A DNA stretch of 6,568 bases from Marinospirillum sp. (GTDB lineage Bacteria > Pseudomonadota > Gammaproteobacteria > Pseudomonadales > Halomonadaceae). Position 1 is the stretch's first letter. Each line of letters opens with the position of its first letter. The notes beneath the pieces are model-generated. The model had not been told where the DNA came from, made no database searches, and saw only the letters and a list, made by a program, of their open reading frames with translations. The translations under genes and the position numbers were made by a program. The stretch covers positions 1 to 6,568 of the forward strand of contig NZ_JACUUA010000179.1 of assembly GCF_014859565.1 (NCBI RefSeq), read 5' to 3'. Positions 1 to 6,568 of this stretch are shown one piece after another.

Positions 1-76
1 AAAAAGCTTTCTTAATCGTATCGATTGCCTTGATTTCTTGCGACTGCAAGCCGCCTTCCCATAGTTTAATTTCCAT
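1..76 (-). CDS. 5' end of an unidentified protein gene next to the defence operon (partial)
   Basis: An ATG at 76-74 opens a frame that stays open for 25 codons to the left edge of the window. The peptide begins MEIKLWEGGLQSQEIKAIDT and continues IKKAF. It looks like genuine protein: a short beta-like start, a Gly-Gly turn, then an amphipathic helix (QEIKAIDTIKKAF). It lies on the same strand as the three defence genes and 277 bases beyond the DUF499 stop. A promoter candidate sits about 60 bases upstream (140-168). The ribosome-binding site is weak: only GGAT, 11 bases before the ATG. I cannot identify the family from 25 residues. Hma-type loci normally carry a helicase, and some defence proteins with an N-terminal NERD nuclease domain begin in a similar style, so a NERD/helicase protein is the leading guess. 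A random 25-codon open frame is not improbable, which limits confidence. Confidence 0.55.
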   Translation of the reverse strand, partial: MEIKLWEGGLQSQEIKAIDTIKKAF

Positions 77-139
77 AATTGAATTTTATCCAATGCATCC
101 GAGTCAACGGTGAACGCGTTAAAAAAGCTACTCGCTCGT

Positions 140-168
140 ACTATACCAATCCTGAGAGCTATTCTCAG
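140..168 (-). promoter_or_regulatory. Candidate sigma70 promoter for the left-edge gene, extended -10 type
   Basis: Read on the minus strand, the -35 candidate is CTGAGA (168-163; 4 of 6 matches to TTGACA). A 17-base spacer follows, then TATAGT (145-140; 5 of 6 matches to TATAAT). The bases TGG directly before the -10 supply the extended TGn element, which can compensate for a weak -35. Transcription would start near position 133 and leave a 5' untranslated leader of roughly 57 bases before the ATG at 76. An inverted repeat (152-168) covers the -35 and part of the spacer, so a repressor site is possible. The call is by eye from consensus matching, with no experimental support. Confidence 0.45.
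152..168. repeat. Perfect 6-bp inverted repeat overlapping the promoter candidate
   Basis: CTGAGA (152-157) and TCTCAG (163-168) are exact reverse complements separated by five bases (GCTAT). The right arm coincides with the -35 candidate of the minus-strand promoter at 140-168, and the rest lies in the spacer. This is where a dimeric repressor would block RNA polymerase. It could equally form a small RNA hairpin if the region is transcribed through from the ATPase gene. A 6-bp repeat of this size can arise by chance in AT-rich DNA. Confidence 0.35.
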
Positions 169-199
169 CTTGCTTCAGAACTGACAGGATTTGTTTGTC

Positions 200-219
200 C
201 GAAAAACGTGATTTTTTCG
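200..219. repeat. A/T-rich inverted repeat CGAAAAA-N6-TTTTTCG
   Basis: CGAAAAA (200-206) pairs with TTTTTCG (213-219) around a six-base loop. No T-run follows it in either direction, so it is not a standard intrinsic terminator. It abuts the repeat at 219-237 and shares one base with it, so a transcript through the region could form tandem hairpins. Stability is limited because five of the seven pairs are A-T. Confidence 0.35.
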
Positions 220-237
220 TGCAGAATCTTCTTGCAC
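219..237. repeat. Bulged inverted repeat GTGCA...TGCAC
   Basis: GTGCA (219-223) and TGCAC (233-237) are reverse complements. GAA (224-226) and TTC (229-231) extend the pairing inward, leaving a two-base loop and a single T bulge at 232. The result is an eight-pair near-palindrome of 19 bases. It could be a protein-binding dyad or an RNA hairpin. It lies upstream of the promoter candidate for the left-edge gene. Confidence 0.35.
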
Positions 238-312
238 ATAGCTTACGGAAAATTCTACTTTTGAGAACTGCTATTTATCGGGAAGATTACCCTATAAGCA
301 CTTGTACAGTTT

Positions 313-337
313 GCCCTGCTTTTTAGCAGGGCTTTTT
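313..337 (+). terminator. Intrinsic terminator, active for plus-strand transcription
   Basis: GCCCTGCT (313-320) and AGCAGGGC (325-332, read with the central TTTT at 321-324 as loop) form a perfect 8-bp GC-rich stem with a 4-base loop. Five T residues follow at 333-337. This is a textbook intrinsic terminator for transcription running left to right. On the minus strand the hairpin is followed by AAACTG, with no U-run, so it should not efficiently stop transcripts leaving the ATPase gene by the intrinsic mechanism, though it may still cap and protect their 3' end. Flanking bases GTACAGTT (304-311) and AACAGTAC (338-345) form a further outer dyad with one mismatch. No plus-strand gene ending here is convincing. 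Confidence 0.75.
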
Positions 338-353
338 AACAGTACGTTTGTAT

Positions 354-3218
354 TTAATCCTCATCAAACTCTGCGCTGCTGAAGTTCAGCACCTTGCAGT
401 TTTCTCTGATGGTACGCTGTATCCCTTCATCAAATCCGTCTGGATATTTCGCTTCGATCTCAATGGAGATATTCACCTCAACACCAAACTTCTCGGTGAA
501 TTGCTGCACGACTTCATCCATCAGGGTCGCAAAGTCCATCTTAGCTTTCACCGGGTCTAGCTGCGTGGTACCGTAAAACCTTGTTTTGCTTGCCGCTGTA
601 TTGCCTGCTTCATTGGGTATCGGAGCTGGCTGGCTTACACCACTTGGGCCGTCAATAATGGATCCATGTGTTTGGCCTCCCATTGGGTTGCCCGTGTGTT
701 TGCCGCCTGTTTCCGTTGTGATCTGCGTAGCAGCTTGTTCTGCTGCCTTTTTCAGTGCATAGGCAGCAGCCGTTTCTCGCTCGATGAGTAAAGCATACTC
801 ATCCAAGGTGCCTAGATGGCTGCTACCAAAGGTAAAGCCTAGGTAGCGTATTTGCCCCTGCTGTTCTTCTTTGGCGGTTGCAAACCCAAAGTAGTCGGTG
901 GACTCCACGCCCTGATTTAACGCATTACGGAACACTTGGTCATTGGCCAGCCTTGGCAGGTAAAGGTAGTTGCAACTGTCTTGCCAAACCTTCAATGCAC
1001 TAATTTCTTTGACCTCACCTTTGAAGTACCAGTCTTGCAACACTTTTCGCAGATGAATGGGTGACCATTCGTACACCACCCACTCTTCTTCCCGCAGCTT
1101 TTCTTCAATGCTCTGTACCAGATTGGCCGATGCTGGTGAGATCGTTACGGACTCCCATTCCAAGGTCGGCTTGCCCTTGATAAAGCTTTCACGGGGTGCT
1201 ATCAGCCATCGCCAAGCTTCACGCAGCTGTTGCGTCATTGTTTTTTCAGTGGATGTTTTATTGTTCTTTGCCTGGGTTAGGTGTGCCATATCGTGATTCA
1301 GGGTGCTGGACTCAATATCTCTGACGATGGAGCTCCAGGCCAGATAAGTCCGCCCTTGTTCCTTGAGTCGGCTCACTACGTCAAAATCAGCTGCCAGAAA
1401 AATCAGCCTGTTCTGTTTCTGGCGGGGCTGTTCGCCTCGGCTTTTCAGAATCTTTTCTGCTTCGGTGTAAGCCAAGTTGTTTTGGGTTTTACTGAAACCT
1501 GCACTCGCTGGTAGTACCACTAGACGTGGGCCGCTCCCGTAGTCATCTGGCACATCCTGAGACGGAGTGAACACATGAATACCGGCAAAGTGGTGATTAT
1601 TCCCGAACGAGCGACTCAAGCGATCCTTCAGCAAGGGCAGCAGCTCATCACGATCACTGATATTCTGCTTACGGCTTTCCATCTCTCGGCGCAGGTTGGG
1701 GCGAGTATCCAGCCAGTAACGCCCTTGATTTGAATAGAGGTAATGCAGTCGATCTCTCAGGTGTTTGAGCACGTCCTCAAAAATACCAATACTTTGCCCC
1801 GGCTGAACTGCACCTAACAGAATGCGCTCTATTTCGATGCCTCGGCTACCCTGCTCCTGAGAAGAAGGCGCACTGCCTAAAAACAGGGTACGTGCAGTGC
1901 GTGTTGCGGCCTGCACACTGCCAAAGATTGGTTTATGCCCATCTAAATCCGCAGGTACTGAGCGGGAGCCATCGACCTCTCGCTCAATCACTGGCTCCCA
2001 GCCTTGGGGCAGGTAATGAATGCTCTTGTTCTTCACCGTGCTGTCGTTGAGCGGCAAGGTACCGGGCATGATCAGCGCATCCTGGTTGTTATCAACCCAG
2101 AGGCGATGGATCACGATGGCCATGTACTGCAACACCCCACGGGTGCGCTGGAATTTATCCAGCGTAGACCAGTCCTCATAGAGGCGGTCAAACACCTCCG
2201 GGTGGATTGGGTAAGAGGCGCAAAGGCGCTCGAAATACTCGTTAGATTGGGTTTCAGTCGGAAATTTAGTGGCGTTCTGGCGATAGAAATCCGAGAACTG
2301 GCGGCTGATGCCTTCGATTTCAGCCCGCTCACCGGCATGATCAAACAAGCGCCGACGTACAATCTCAAAAGATTCATTCGCCCCTACTGGCTTCCACACC
2401 GACTCCACACGGGCAAAATACTTTTCCAGTGAGTTCAGTGCCTTTAACCCCATGTTGCCGCCTACCTCCAGCTCAGACTCGGGCAAGGAAGCCAGCAAAA
2501 GGGCATTGGGGACGGCTTTTAGTGCTTCAGTCAGCCCCTGGATAAAACTGATGTTGCTGTCAAAAGTGCCGGCCTTGTACTGTTTGCCGGGTTCCAGCTG
2601 GCGAACAAACGCCACCAGCTCGTCAATCAGAATCACACAAGGTGCAGCACGAGCTAGCAGGGCTTGTAAAACCTCTTTGCCCGGTGAGGTGCCGTCTGCA
2701 TCGCTGGACGCCACCAGTGCATAACCCTCCTCACCCAACAGCTGCCATGCCAGCTCACCCCAAAGGGTGTTCACCAGACAATCACCGTGTGTAATGGCCT
2801 GGCTGGGAGCCATACGAATGCCATCCAGCACGGCAATGCGTGCATGAGGCAGATCCTGGATTTTTGCCTGATCCAGCAAGGGGGGAATGCCCATCAGCTT
2901 ATCAGTGCTTACCTTACGGGATGCCAGATGGTAAACCGCCAGCATGGTGTGGGTTTTGCCACCACCAAAAGCGGTTTGCAGCTGAATGACCGGATCACCC
3001 CCCTGCCCAGCCAGGCGTTGAGCCACTGAAATCAGCAGCAGGCGCATTCCCTCGGTGATGTAGGTACGTGCAAAAAACTTCTCGGCATCCTGGTACTCTT
3101 CCGGTGCGGTGCCCAAAGCCACCTGAGTAATATCCGCAGCAAATTCAGACTGTTTAAAGGTGCCATGAAGCACATCTTTGTGGGGCTGGGCGATAGTGCG
3201 CCAGGGTTTTAAGCTCAT
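354..3218 (-). CDS. DUF499-family P-loop ATPase of an Hma-like defence operon
   Basis: This 954-residue protein is a predicted AAA+-type ATPase of the DUF499 family (COG1483). The Walker A loop is FGGGKTHT (residues 84-91, K88 and T89) and Walker B is VILIDE (195-200, D199 and E200). A sensor-like strand lies at 239-246 (ALLLASLP). The family signature around FQRTRGVLQ (356-364) supplies arginines that may act in trans. Conserved-looking blocks include [16 protein letters not shown] (495-510), [18 protein letters not shown] (604-621) and the [10 protein letters not shown] segment (751-760). A Gly/Pro/His-rich linker (about 834-878) tethers a small acidic C-terminal domain (about 880-954). No signal peptide or membrane segment is seen, so it should act in the cytoplasm. 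The start is supported by GAGGAG eight bases upstream, two bases after the upstream stop, which implies translational coupling. In family loci such ATPases accompany DUF1156 methylases and are thought to drive phage-DNA exclusion, by analogy with BREX BrxC/PglY; the exact activity is not established. Confidence 0.93.
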   Translation of the reverse strand: MSLKPWRTIAQPHKDVLHGTFKQSEFAADITQVALGTAPEEYQDAEKFFARTYITEGMRLLLISVAQRLAGQGGDPVIQLQTAFGGGKTHTMLAVYHLASRKVSTDKLMGIPPLLDQAKIQDLPHARIAVLDGIRMAPSQAITHGDCLVNTLWGELAWQLLGEEGYALVASSDADGTSPGKEVLQALLARAAPCVILIDELVAFVRQLEPGKQYKAGTFDSNISFIQGLTEALKAVPNALLLASLPESELEVGGNMGLKALNSLEKYFARVESVWKPVGANESFEIVRRRLFDHAGERAEIEGISRQFSDFYRQNATKFPTETQSNEYFERLCASYPIHPEVFDRLYEDWSTLDKFQRTRGVLQYMAIVIHRLWVDNNQDALIMPGTLPLNDSTVKNKSIHYLPQGWEPVIEREVDGSRSVPADLDGHKPIFGSVQAATRTARTLFLGSAPSSQEQGSRGIEIERILLGAVQPGQSIGIFEDVLKHLRDRLHYLYSNQGRYWLDTRPNLRREMESRKQNISDRDELLPLLKDRLSRSFGNNHHFAGIHVFTPSQDVPDDYGSGPRLVVLPASAGFSKTQNNLAYTEAEKILKSRGEQPRQKQNRLIFLAADFDVVSRLKEQGRTYLAWSSIVRDIESSTLNHDMAHLTQAKNNKTSTEKTMTQQLREAWRWLIAPRESFIKGKPTLEWESVTISPASANLVQSIEEKLREEEWVVYEWSPIHLRKVLQDWYFKGEVKEISALKVWQDSCNYLYLPRLANDQVFRNALNQGVESTDYFGFATAKEEQQGQIRYLGFTFGSSHLGTLDEYALLIERETAAAYALKKAAEQAATQITTETGGKHTGNPMGGQTHGSIIDGPSGVSQPAPIPNEAGNTAASKTRFYGTTQLDPVKAKMDFATLMDEVVQQFTEKFGVEVNISIEIEAKYPDGFDEGIQRTIRENCKVLNFSSAEFDED

Positions 3219-3220
3219 TT

Positions 3221-4909
3221 TTAATACTCCTCTTCTTCACCAAGTAGCCCCAACGCCTGGAACTTCTCCAAAATAAGCTCTCTTCGAGCCTGAATAAAAA
3301 CATCAAAGCGCGAGGGTTTCCAAAGCGATTTGGTTCGAGGAATACAATGTAAATCTAAAAAATCCTCGTCCTTATCTTTGAGCCATAAATGAAGTGGTTT
3401 GTTACCCTTATCACCTGTCCCATTAACATGCGCCGGAAGTAGCATGCAATTGGCAAGCTGATCTACCTCCCATTTGCTATAGCGCTGTACCAAGCGTCCT
3501 GTTGCTTCATTTTCTATTTTTTCATTTTGTAAAATGCTACGCGCAAAAATATGGTCAATTTGTGGTTCGTTCTTGATGCTTGATGCTTTGTACTCTGGGC
3601 CATACCATAAATTAAAAAGTAGGTGGATATTTCCGCTTCCGTAGCCGCAACGATATAGGATTCTATCTCCAGCTATGCTGAGATCATTTCCACGGTCTTG
3701 AATTGTTTTAAAGATGTTTTTTAATACAAAAGACTCATCGTCTTTTATTGTAGCGATTAAGTGATCAATCAGTCCGTCTGGCTGCCCAGAGAAAGCGCCC
3801 GAAAGGAGCGTACGTAGTAAGTAGGTTGGAAGAAAATTTGCATTCTTCCATTTTTCTGGATAGTGAAAGTGTGCATATACAACTGGAATCAGTGCATTAT
3901 AAGAGGTCAGTGCCTTGCCAGATCGGATGTATGTTTTACGAATGACCTCATCTTTCACGTAGCGAATTGATTCAGCAATCAGAGCCCAGTTTTTACTGAT
4001 AGCTTTTCTAACTTTTTCGTCACGTAACTTTTCTACATCATACTTGGCACCATATCCCAGAAGGGTAGTGCTGAGTTTTATAAGGAAGTCACGAGTGAAT
4101 TGGAAACGCCCGTTGTCATTAATTTGCTCAAGAAAATCTTCGAACGCCACATCAGCTTCAGTCCACTCGGTCGCTAGCAGCGTAAACATGAGGTCAGACT
4201 TACTTAGCTTGGTACCGCCAGAGTTTGCTCTAATGAAGACTTCTACAACGTCTTCAAAGGTTAACCCATTATTCTCAAAGCTATTGTCTAGCTCTTGATA
4301 AAGCATGCTTCCTTCGTTGCTAAACTCGCGCCAGATTCGTTCAATGTTTACCGATGCACGATCTTTTTCCTCGGAAGAAGGAGTGACCCCGTATTTTTGG
4401 ACCAGTGCAGGAAAAACTTGAGAGGGAAGATCATTAGTGAAAACCAGATCTACAAGTGGCACCCAAGGCCATTTTGCACTTTTTGGATCATGGAATGCGA
4501 ACCGGAACTTCATGTCTTCCGTAGGGTGAGCATCTCCGCTTAATAAGTCAAAATGTAAGATTCTGCCATCAATACTGCCCTTCAGACCCAAGTAGAGGCT
4601 TTGAAGGCGCTGCTGGCCATCTAAGACCAAGCGTTTTAATCGGCCATGGTTGTTCTGGTAGTGTGCTTTAAGACTGACCTTGGCATCGTTATAGTTCTGG
4701 ATGAATGCTCTGTGCTTTATTTCATCACGAGTTTTCCAGATCAGCATTGAGGATAGTGGGTATTGACGCATAATCGAGTCAAATAAACGCTCAATTTGTT
4801 CCTCTTCCCACACAAATTCCCGTTGGATATTAGGTAACCAAAGACCTCCTCCATCGGCATCTGTGTTGTTGATATCTTGTATCATTGCTTTGATAGACTT
4901 GCTAGGCAT
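3221..4909 (-). CDS. GmrSD-like DUF262 protein with C-terminal HNH-type nuclease region
   Basis: This 562-residue protein has the DUF262 layout of ParB/Srx-fold NTPases (COG1479). It opens with [10 protein letters not shown] (25-34). The catalytic motif [13 protein letters not shown] follows at 94-106 (D97, Q99, Q100, R101), and then [16 protein letters not shown] (225-240). The C-terminus carries an HNH-like (DUF1524-type) signature: IDHIF (451-455, H453), LANCMLL (485-491, N487) and an Asn at 496 before a Lys-rich turn (501-504). Both halves look intact. In GmrSD-type enzymes the N-terminal domain hydrolyses nucleotides and the C-terminal domain cuts DNA carrying modified bases such as glucosylated hydroxymethylcytosine. 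The substrate here is unknown. The ATG at 4909 has two AAGGA sites upstream, at 3 and 9 bases; the second has usable spacing. The gene follows the methylase by 51 bases and is coupled to the ATPase gene. Sampled lines are near 35-45% G+C in most places, against 52-60% in the neighbours, suggesting separate acquisition. Confidence 0.93.
   Translation of the reverse strand: MPSKSIKAMIQDINNTDADGGGLWLPNIQREFVWEEEQIERLFDSIMRQYPLSSMLIWKTRDEIKHRAFIQNYNDAKVSLKAHYQNNHGRLKRLVLDGQQRLQSLYLGLKGSIDGRILHFDLLSGDAHPTEDMKFRFAFHDPKSAKWPWVPLVDLVFTNDLPSQVFPALVQKYGVTPSSEEKDRASVNIERIWREFSNEGSMLYQELDNSFENNGLTFEDVVEVFIRANSGGTKLSKSDLMFTLLATEWTEADVAFEDFLEQINDNGRFQFTRDFLIKLSTTLLGYGAKYDVEKLRDEKVRKAISKNWALIAESIRYVKDEVIRKTYIRSGKALTSYNALIPVVYAHFHYPEKWKNANFLPTYLLRTLLSGAFSGQPDGLIDHLIATIKDDESFVLKNIFKTIQDRGNDLSIAGDRILYRCGYGSGNIHLLFNLWYGPEYKASSIKNEPQIDHIFARSILQNEKIENEATGRLVQRYSKWEVDQLANCMLLPAHVNGTGDKGNKPLHLWLKDKDEDFLDLHCIPRTKSLWKPSRFDVFIQARRELILEKFQALGLLGEEEEY
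3227..3232 (-). promoter_or_regulatory. Shine-Dalgarno site of the ATPase gene, inside the nuclease gene
   Basis: GAGGAG on the minus strand lies eight bases before the ATG at 3218-3216 and is strongly complementary to the 16S rRNA tail. It is formed by the Glu codons at the end of the DUF262 gene (EEEEY at the C-terminus). The stop codon of that gene (3223-3221) is only two bases from the ATPase start, so a terminating ribosome can restart directly. Confidence 0.8.
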
Positions 4910-4960
4910 TGTTCCTTGTCCTTATGGCTTATTGAGCAAAAGTCGTTAGAGTTTTTAACT
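4910..4960 (-). promoter_or_regulatory. Short spacer between methylase and nuclease genes, with ribosome-binding site
   Basis: Fifty-one bases separate the methylase stop from the nuclease start. On the minus strand two AAGGA elements are present (4923-4919 and 4917-4913); the former is nine bases from the ATG and is the more likely Shine-Dalgarno. A weak dyad, GTTA...TAAC (4945-4959), has no T-run and does not resemble a terminator. I see no credible -35/-10 pair, so the nuclease gene is probably transcribed from upstream with the methylase. Confidence 0.5.
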
Positions 4961-6568
4961 TCAAAAATCCATCCCAGCCTGTTCGCCTGAGTGCCCGGTT
5001 TCATGAGAAGCCATGACGATGGCGTGCCAGGAGCTGATCAGTTCATTGTAGGCGCGGGCTTCATCCGCCCATTTTTTACGCTCGCACAGGGTGTACAGGT
5101 GGTAGGCCAGTTGGCGGATGGCTTCGCCTTTTTCTGGCATCTTCGCCAGCAGTTCACCGGCGGCGGTTTCGCCGTGGTGTTGCAAGCGGCGGATCATCTG
5201 GTGGCAGGCTTCCCAGACGGGGGTGCGGTTATCGGTGGTGGGGTCCCAGTCGGAGGTGTACTCAGCCCACTTCAGCAGGCGCACCTTGCCACTGCCGGAT
5301 TCAACCACTCCGGCTTCCTTAACGCCATCGACACTGGTGCCCTTGGCGCGAGCCAGGGTATCCGCCTCACCAAACTGACCAGCTGCCCAGCCGTACTGTT
5401 CAAACCAACTGGAACAGAACTGGGTATCGGCATCAAAACTGCCAGAATCAGGGCTTAAATAGTCGGTAATGGCTTTGTTGATCAGCACCAGGGCATCATG
5501 CACGCTCATGCGTGAACCATCCTGATTCAGCACCGCTTCATATTGTGAATAAATCGCCATACCGGGGCCAATCGCCGCCTGCGCTAAGTCCACCGGTGCT
5601 ATGGGGGTTTGCCCGGTTTCACCGCCAATCATGGTTTCCAAGGCTTCCGGCATTTCTTCGCGCAGTTGACGCTGGAAATCACGGCGGGAGATCGACTCTG
5701 CGCTGGCTTCCCTCTTGCGGCAGACCAGAACGATAGAAGAAGCGAGAGCGTTGGCTCCCGAGCCAACCATACGATTCGCCATTTCCGTACGCATCGGCCA
5801 AGTGCCATCTATAGAGAAACCAGCCTGAATCACCGCTTCCAGAAAGGTCACCCAACCGGTGCTGGTGGTGCTGCCCTCTTTGGTTTCCGACTGTTTAAAG
5901 GCGTAATAGATGGTGACTGGAAAAGCCGGATGCGCCTGCTCCGCCAAGTTATGAATGGCACGTGTCATACCTTCCATAAAGAAGGCTTCGGCTTTTTCTT
6001 TACTGCCATGACGGTAAGGCGTCGCCACCAGCTCTTCCGCTTTTGGCACTGCCATCGTACCGAATAGTGCCGGGTAGATATTGCGCAGTGAGCGGCGCAT
6101 CCAGACATAGAAAAAATCGGAAAGATCCGCATAGCCGATATTGTCATAATAAGGTGGATCGGTAGAAACAACCTTGTTTTGGCTAATTTCCTGAATGGCT
6201 GCGTCATGTTGCTTCGCAATGCCAGCAGTAGGTGGCAGCATTACACGTAAAACCTCAACGGCCCAGTCAATTCCGCCAATGAAGTTGCCTGTTGAGCCTG
6301 ACAGGGGATTTGGTTCCGCAAAATCCCATGTCATTGGAATAGCTTGTCGGCCAAAAGTATTTCGGGTACTACTTCGCGAAGAGTCCCAGCCACAGATTGT
6401 TGATCCTCGATCAGCCATTTTATTAATTGCAAAACTCAAATAAACCGCCACGGCCTCCCCATAGGCCGTTGCGCCTTTGCCGCACTGATCCAAGCCCAGT
6501 CCATCATCGGTTAAACCGGCGGCTTTGGCATCGGCGATGGCTTTTTCGCGGGCTTCCTGCACCAGATC
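4961..6568 (-). CDS. DUF1156-family adenine-specific DNA methyltransferase, C-terminal part (partial)
   Basis: The frame enters from the right edge; 535 codons are visible and the start lies outside. A GTG at 6562-6560 is only an internal Val codon. Counting it as residue 1, the catalytic motif is STDPPYYDN (133-141; DPPY at 6160-6149), the hallmark of adenine-N6 (or cytosine-N4) amino-methylases. It is followed by the aromatic stretch [14 protein letters not shown] (144-157). Other family-like blocks are TWDFAEPNP (78-86), [23 protein letters not shown] (around 255-277, substrate side), [14 protein letters not shown] (352-365), and a helical C-terminus with [14 protein letters not shown] (438-451) and [17 protein letters not shown] (493-509). 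These match COG1743/DUF1156 proteins, whose usual length is about 900-1000 residues. The N-terminal DUF1156 segment and the SAM-binding motif are outside the window. It should methylate host DNA and so provide self-recognition for the locus. It is probably the first of the three co-transcribed genes seen here. Confidence 0.94.
   Translation of the reverse strand, partial: DLVQEAREKAIADAKAAGLTDDGLGLDQCGKGATAYGEAVAVYLSFAINKMADRGSTICGWDSSRSSTRNTFGRQAIPMTWDFAEPNPLSGSTGNFIGGIDWAVEVLRVMLPPTAGIAKQHDAAIQEISQNKVVSTDPPYYDNIGYADLSDFFYVWMRRSLRNIYPALFGTMAVPKAEELVATPYRHGSKEKAEAFFMEGMTRAIHNLAEQAHPAFPVTIYYAFKQSETKEGSTTSTGWVTFLEAVIQAGFSIDGTWPMRTEMANRMVGSGANALASSIVLVCRKREASAESISRRDFQRQLREEMPEALETMIGGETGQTPIAPVDLAQAAIGPGMAIYSQYEAVLNQDGSRMSVHDALVLINKAITDYLSPDSGSFDADTQFCSSWFEQYGWAAGQFGEADTLARAKGTSVDGVKEAGVVESGSGKVRLLKWAEYTSDWDPTTDNRTPVWEACHQMIRRLQHHGETAAGELLAKMPEKGEAIRQLAYHLYTLCERKKWADEARAYNELISSWHAIVMASHETGHSGEQAGMDF

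Larger units (their letters stand above)
77..353. other. Structured AT-rich intergenic region between the ATPase gene and the next gene
   Basis: This 277-base gap is the only sizeable non-coding stretch in the window. It holds, from right to left, a plus-oriented terminator hairpin (313-337) inside a longer imperfect dyad (304-345), two abutting inverted repeats (200-219 and 219-237), a minus-strand promoter candidate (140-168) overlapping the palindrome CTGAGA-GCTAT-TCTCAG (152-168), and the 8-base palindrome AACGCGTT (113-120). A plus-strand frame at 79-264 starts with TTG and lacks a convincing ribosome site; a 24-codon minus-strand frame (165-239) also lacks one. I regard both as chance. 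The likely role is to separate the methylase-nuclease-ATPase operon from an independently started downstream gene. Confidence 0.6.

Noticed and set aside
165..239. 24-codon minus-strand frame (begins MCKKILHEK) upstream of the left-edge gene, possible leader peptide
   Set aside because: There is no ribosome-binding site before its ATG, it overlaps the promoter candidate, and short frames of this size are expected by chance.
79..264. 61-codon plus-strand open frame ending before the terminator
   Set aside because: It starts with TTG, has no convincing Shine-Dalgarno, runs through two inverted repeats and the minus-strand promoter candidate, and its product resembles no family I recognise. The terminator downstream keeps a small chance open.
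313..332. Hairpin as the 3' terminator of the methylase-nuclease-ATPase operon
   Set aside because: In the operon's direction the hairpin is followed by AAACTG rather than a U-run, so the intrinsic mechanism fits only the opposite direction.
4945..4959. GTTA...TAAC dyad between methylase and nuclease as a terminator or attenuator
   Set aside because: The stem is only four A/T-rich pairs and no T-run follows.
4991..5458. 155-codon plus-strand open frame opposite the methylase gene
   Set aside because: It is an antisense shadow of a GC-rich gene with clear DPPY-methylase features, and its predicted product has no recognisable domain. The same applies to the other plus-strand frames in 348-6443.
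3148..5901. 13-base direct repeat GACTGTTTAAAGG at 3148-3160 and 5889-5901
   Set aside because: Both copies encode FKQSE within coding frames of unrelated proteins (ATPase residues near 21-25 and methylase residues near 222-226). They do not flank the DUF262 gene exactly and are best explained as coincidence.
6560..6562. GTG at the right edge as the true start of the methylase
   Set aside because: The frame stays open to 6568, and the family N-terminus with the SAM-binding motif is missing, so this is an internal Val codon of a longer gene.

Overview
The window holds a minus-strand gene cluster that looks like a bacterial anti-phage / DNA-modification locus. Reading in the direction of transcription (right to left): the C-terminal half of a DUF1156-family adenine-specific DNA methyltransferase, which enters from the right edge (4961-6568); a DUF262 protein with a C-terminal HNH-like region, a GmrSD-type nuclease (3221-4909); a DUF499-family P-loop ATPase (354-3218); a 277-base structured intergenic stretch (77-353); and the first 25 codons of another minus-strand gene that leaves at the left edge (1-76).

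The methylase plus DUF499 ATPase pairing is known from loci that usually also carry a helicase and are called Hma (helicase-methylase-ATPase) in surveys of defence systems. The methylase would mark host DNA, and the DUF499 ATPase would power recognition, translocation or blocking of unmarked phage DNA. What stands out is a whole GmrSD-like gene placed between these two. It is clearly more AT-rich than its neighbours, and its last codons carry the ribosome-binding site of the ATPase gene. The layout recalls BREX loci that carry the GmrSD-family enzyme BrxU: modification-based defence against unmodified phages combined with an enzyme that attacks phages with modified DNA. That functional reading is inference.

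Downstream of the ATPase gene the DNA becomes AT-rich and full of inverted repeats. It contains a strong intrinsic-terminator shape that works only for plus-strand transcription, although no convincing plus-strand gene is visible, and a good minus-strand promoter candidate (extended -10) overlapping a small palindrome. This suggests the fourth gene has its own start signal. Its N-terminus does not identify it, but a NERD-domain nuclease/helicase-type protein is a reasonable guess.

The organism is probably a mid-GC gammaproteobacterium, judging from composition, Shine-Dalgarno use and protein style. This is a weak inference. No tRNA, rRNA, CRISPR array or transposase is visible.
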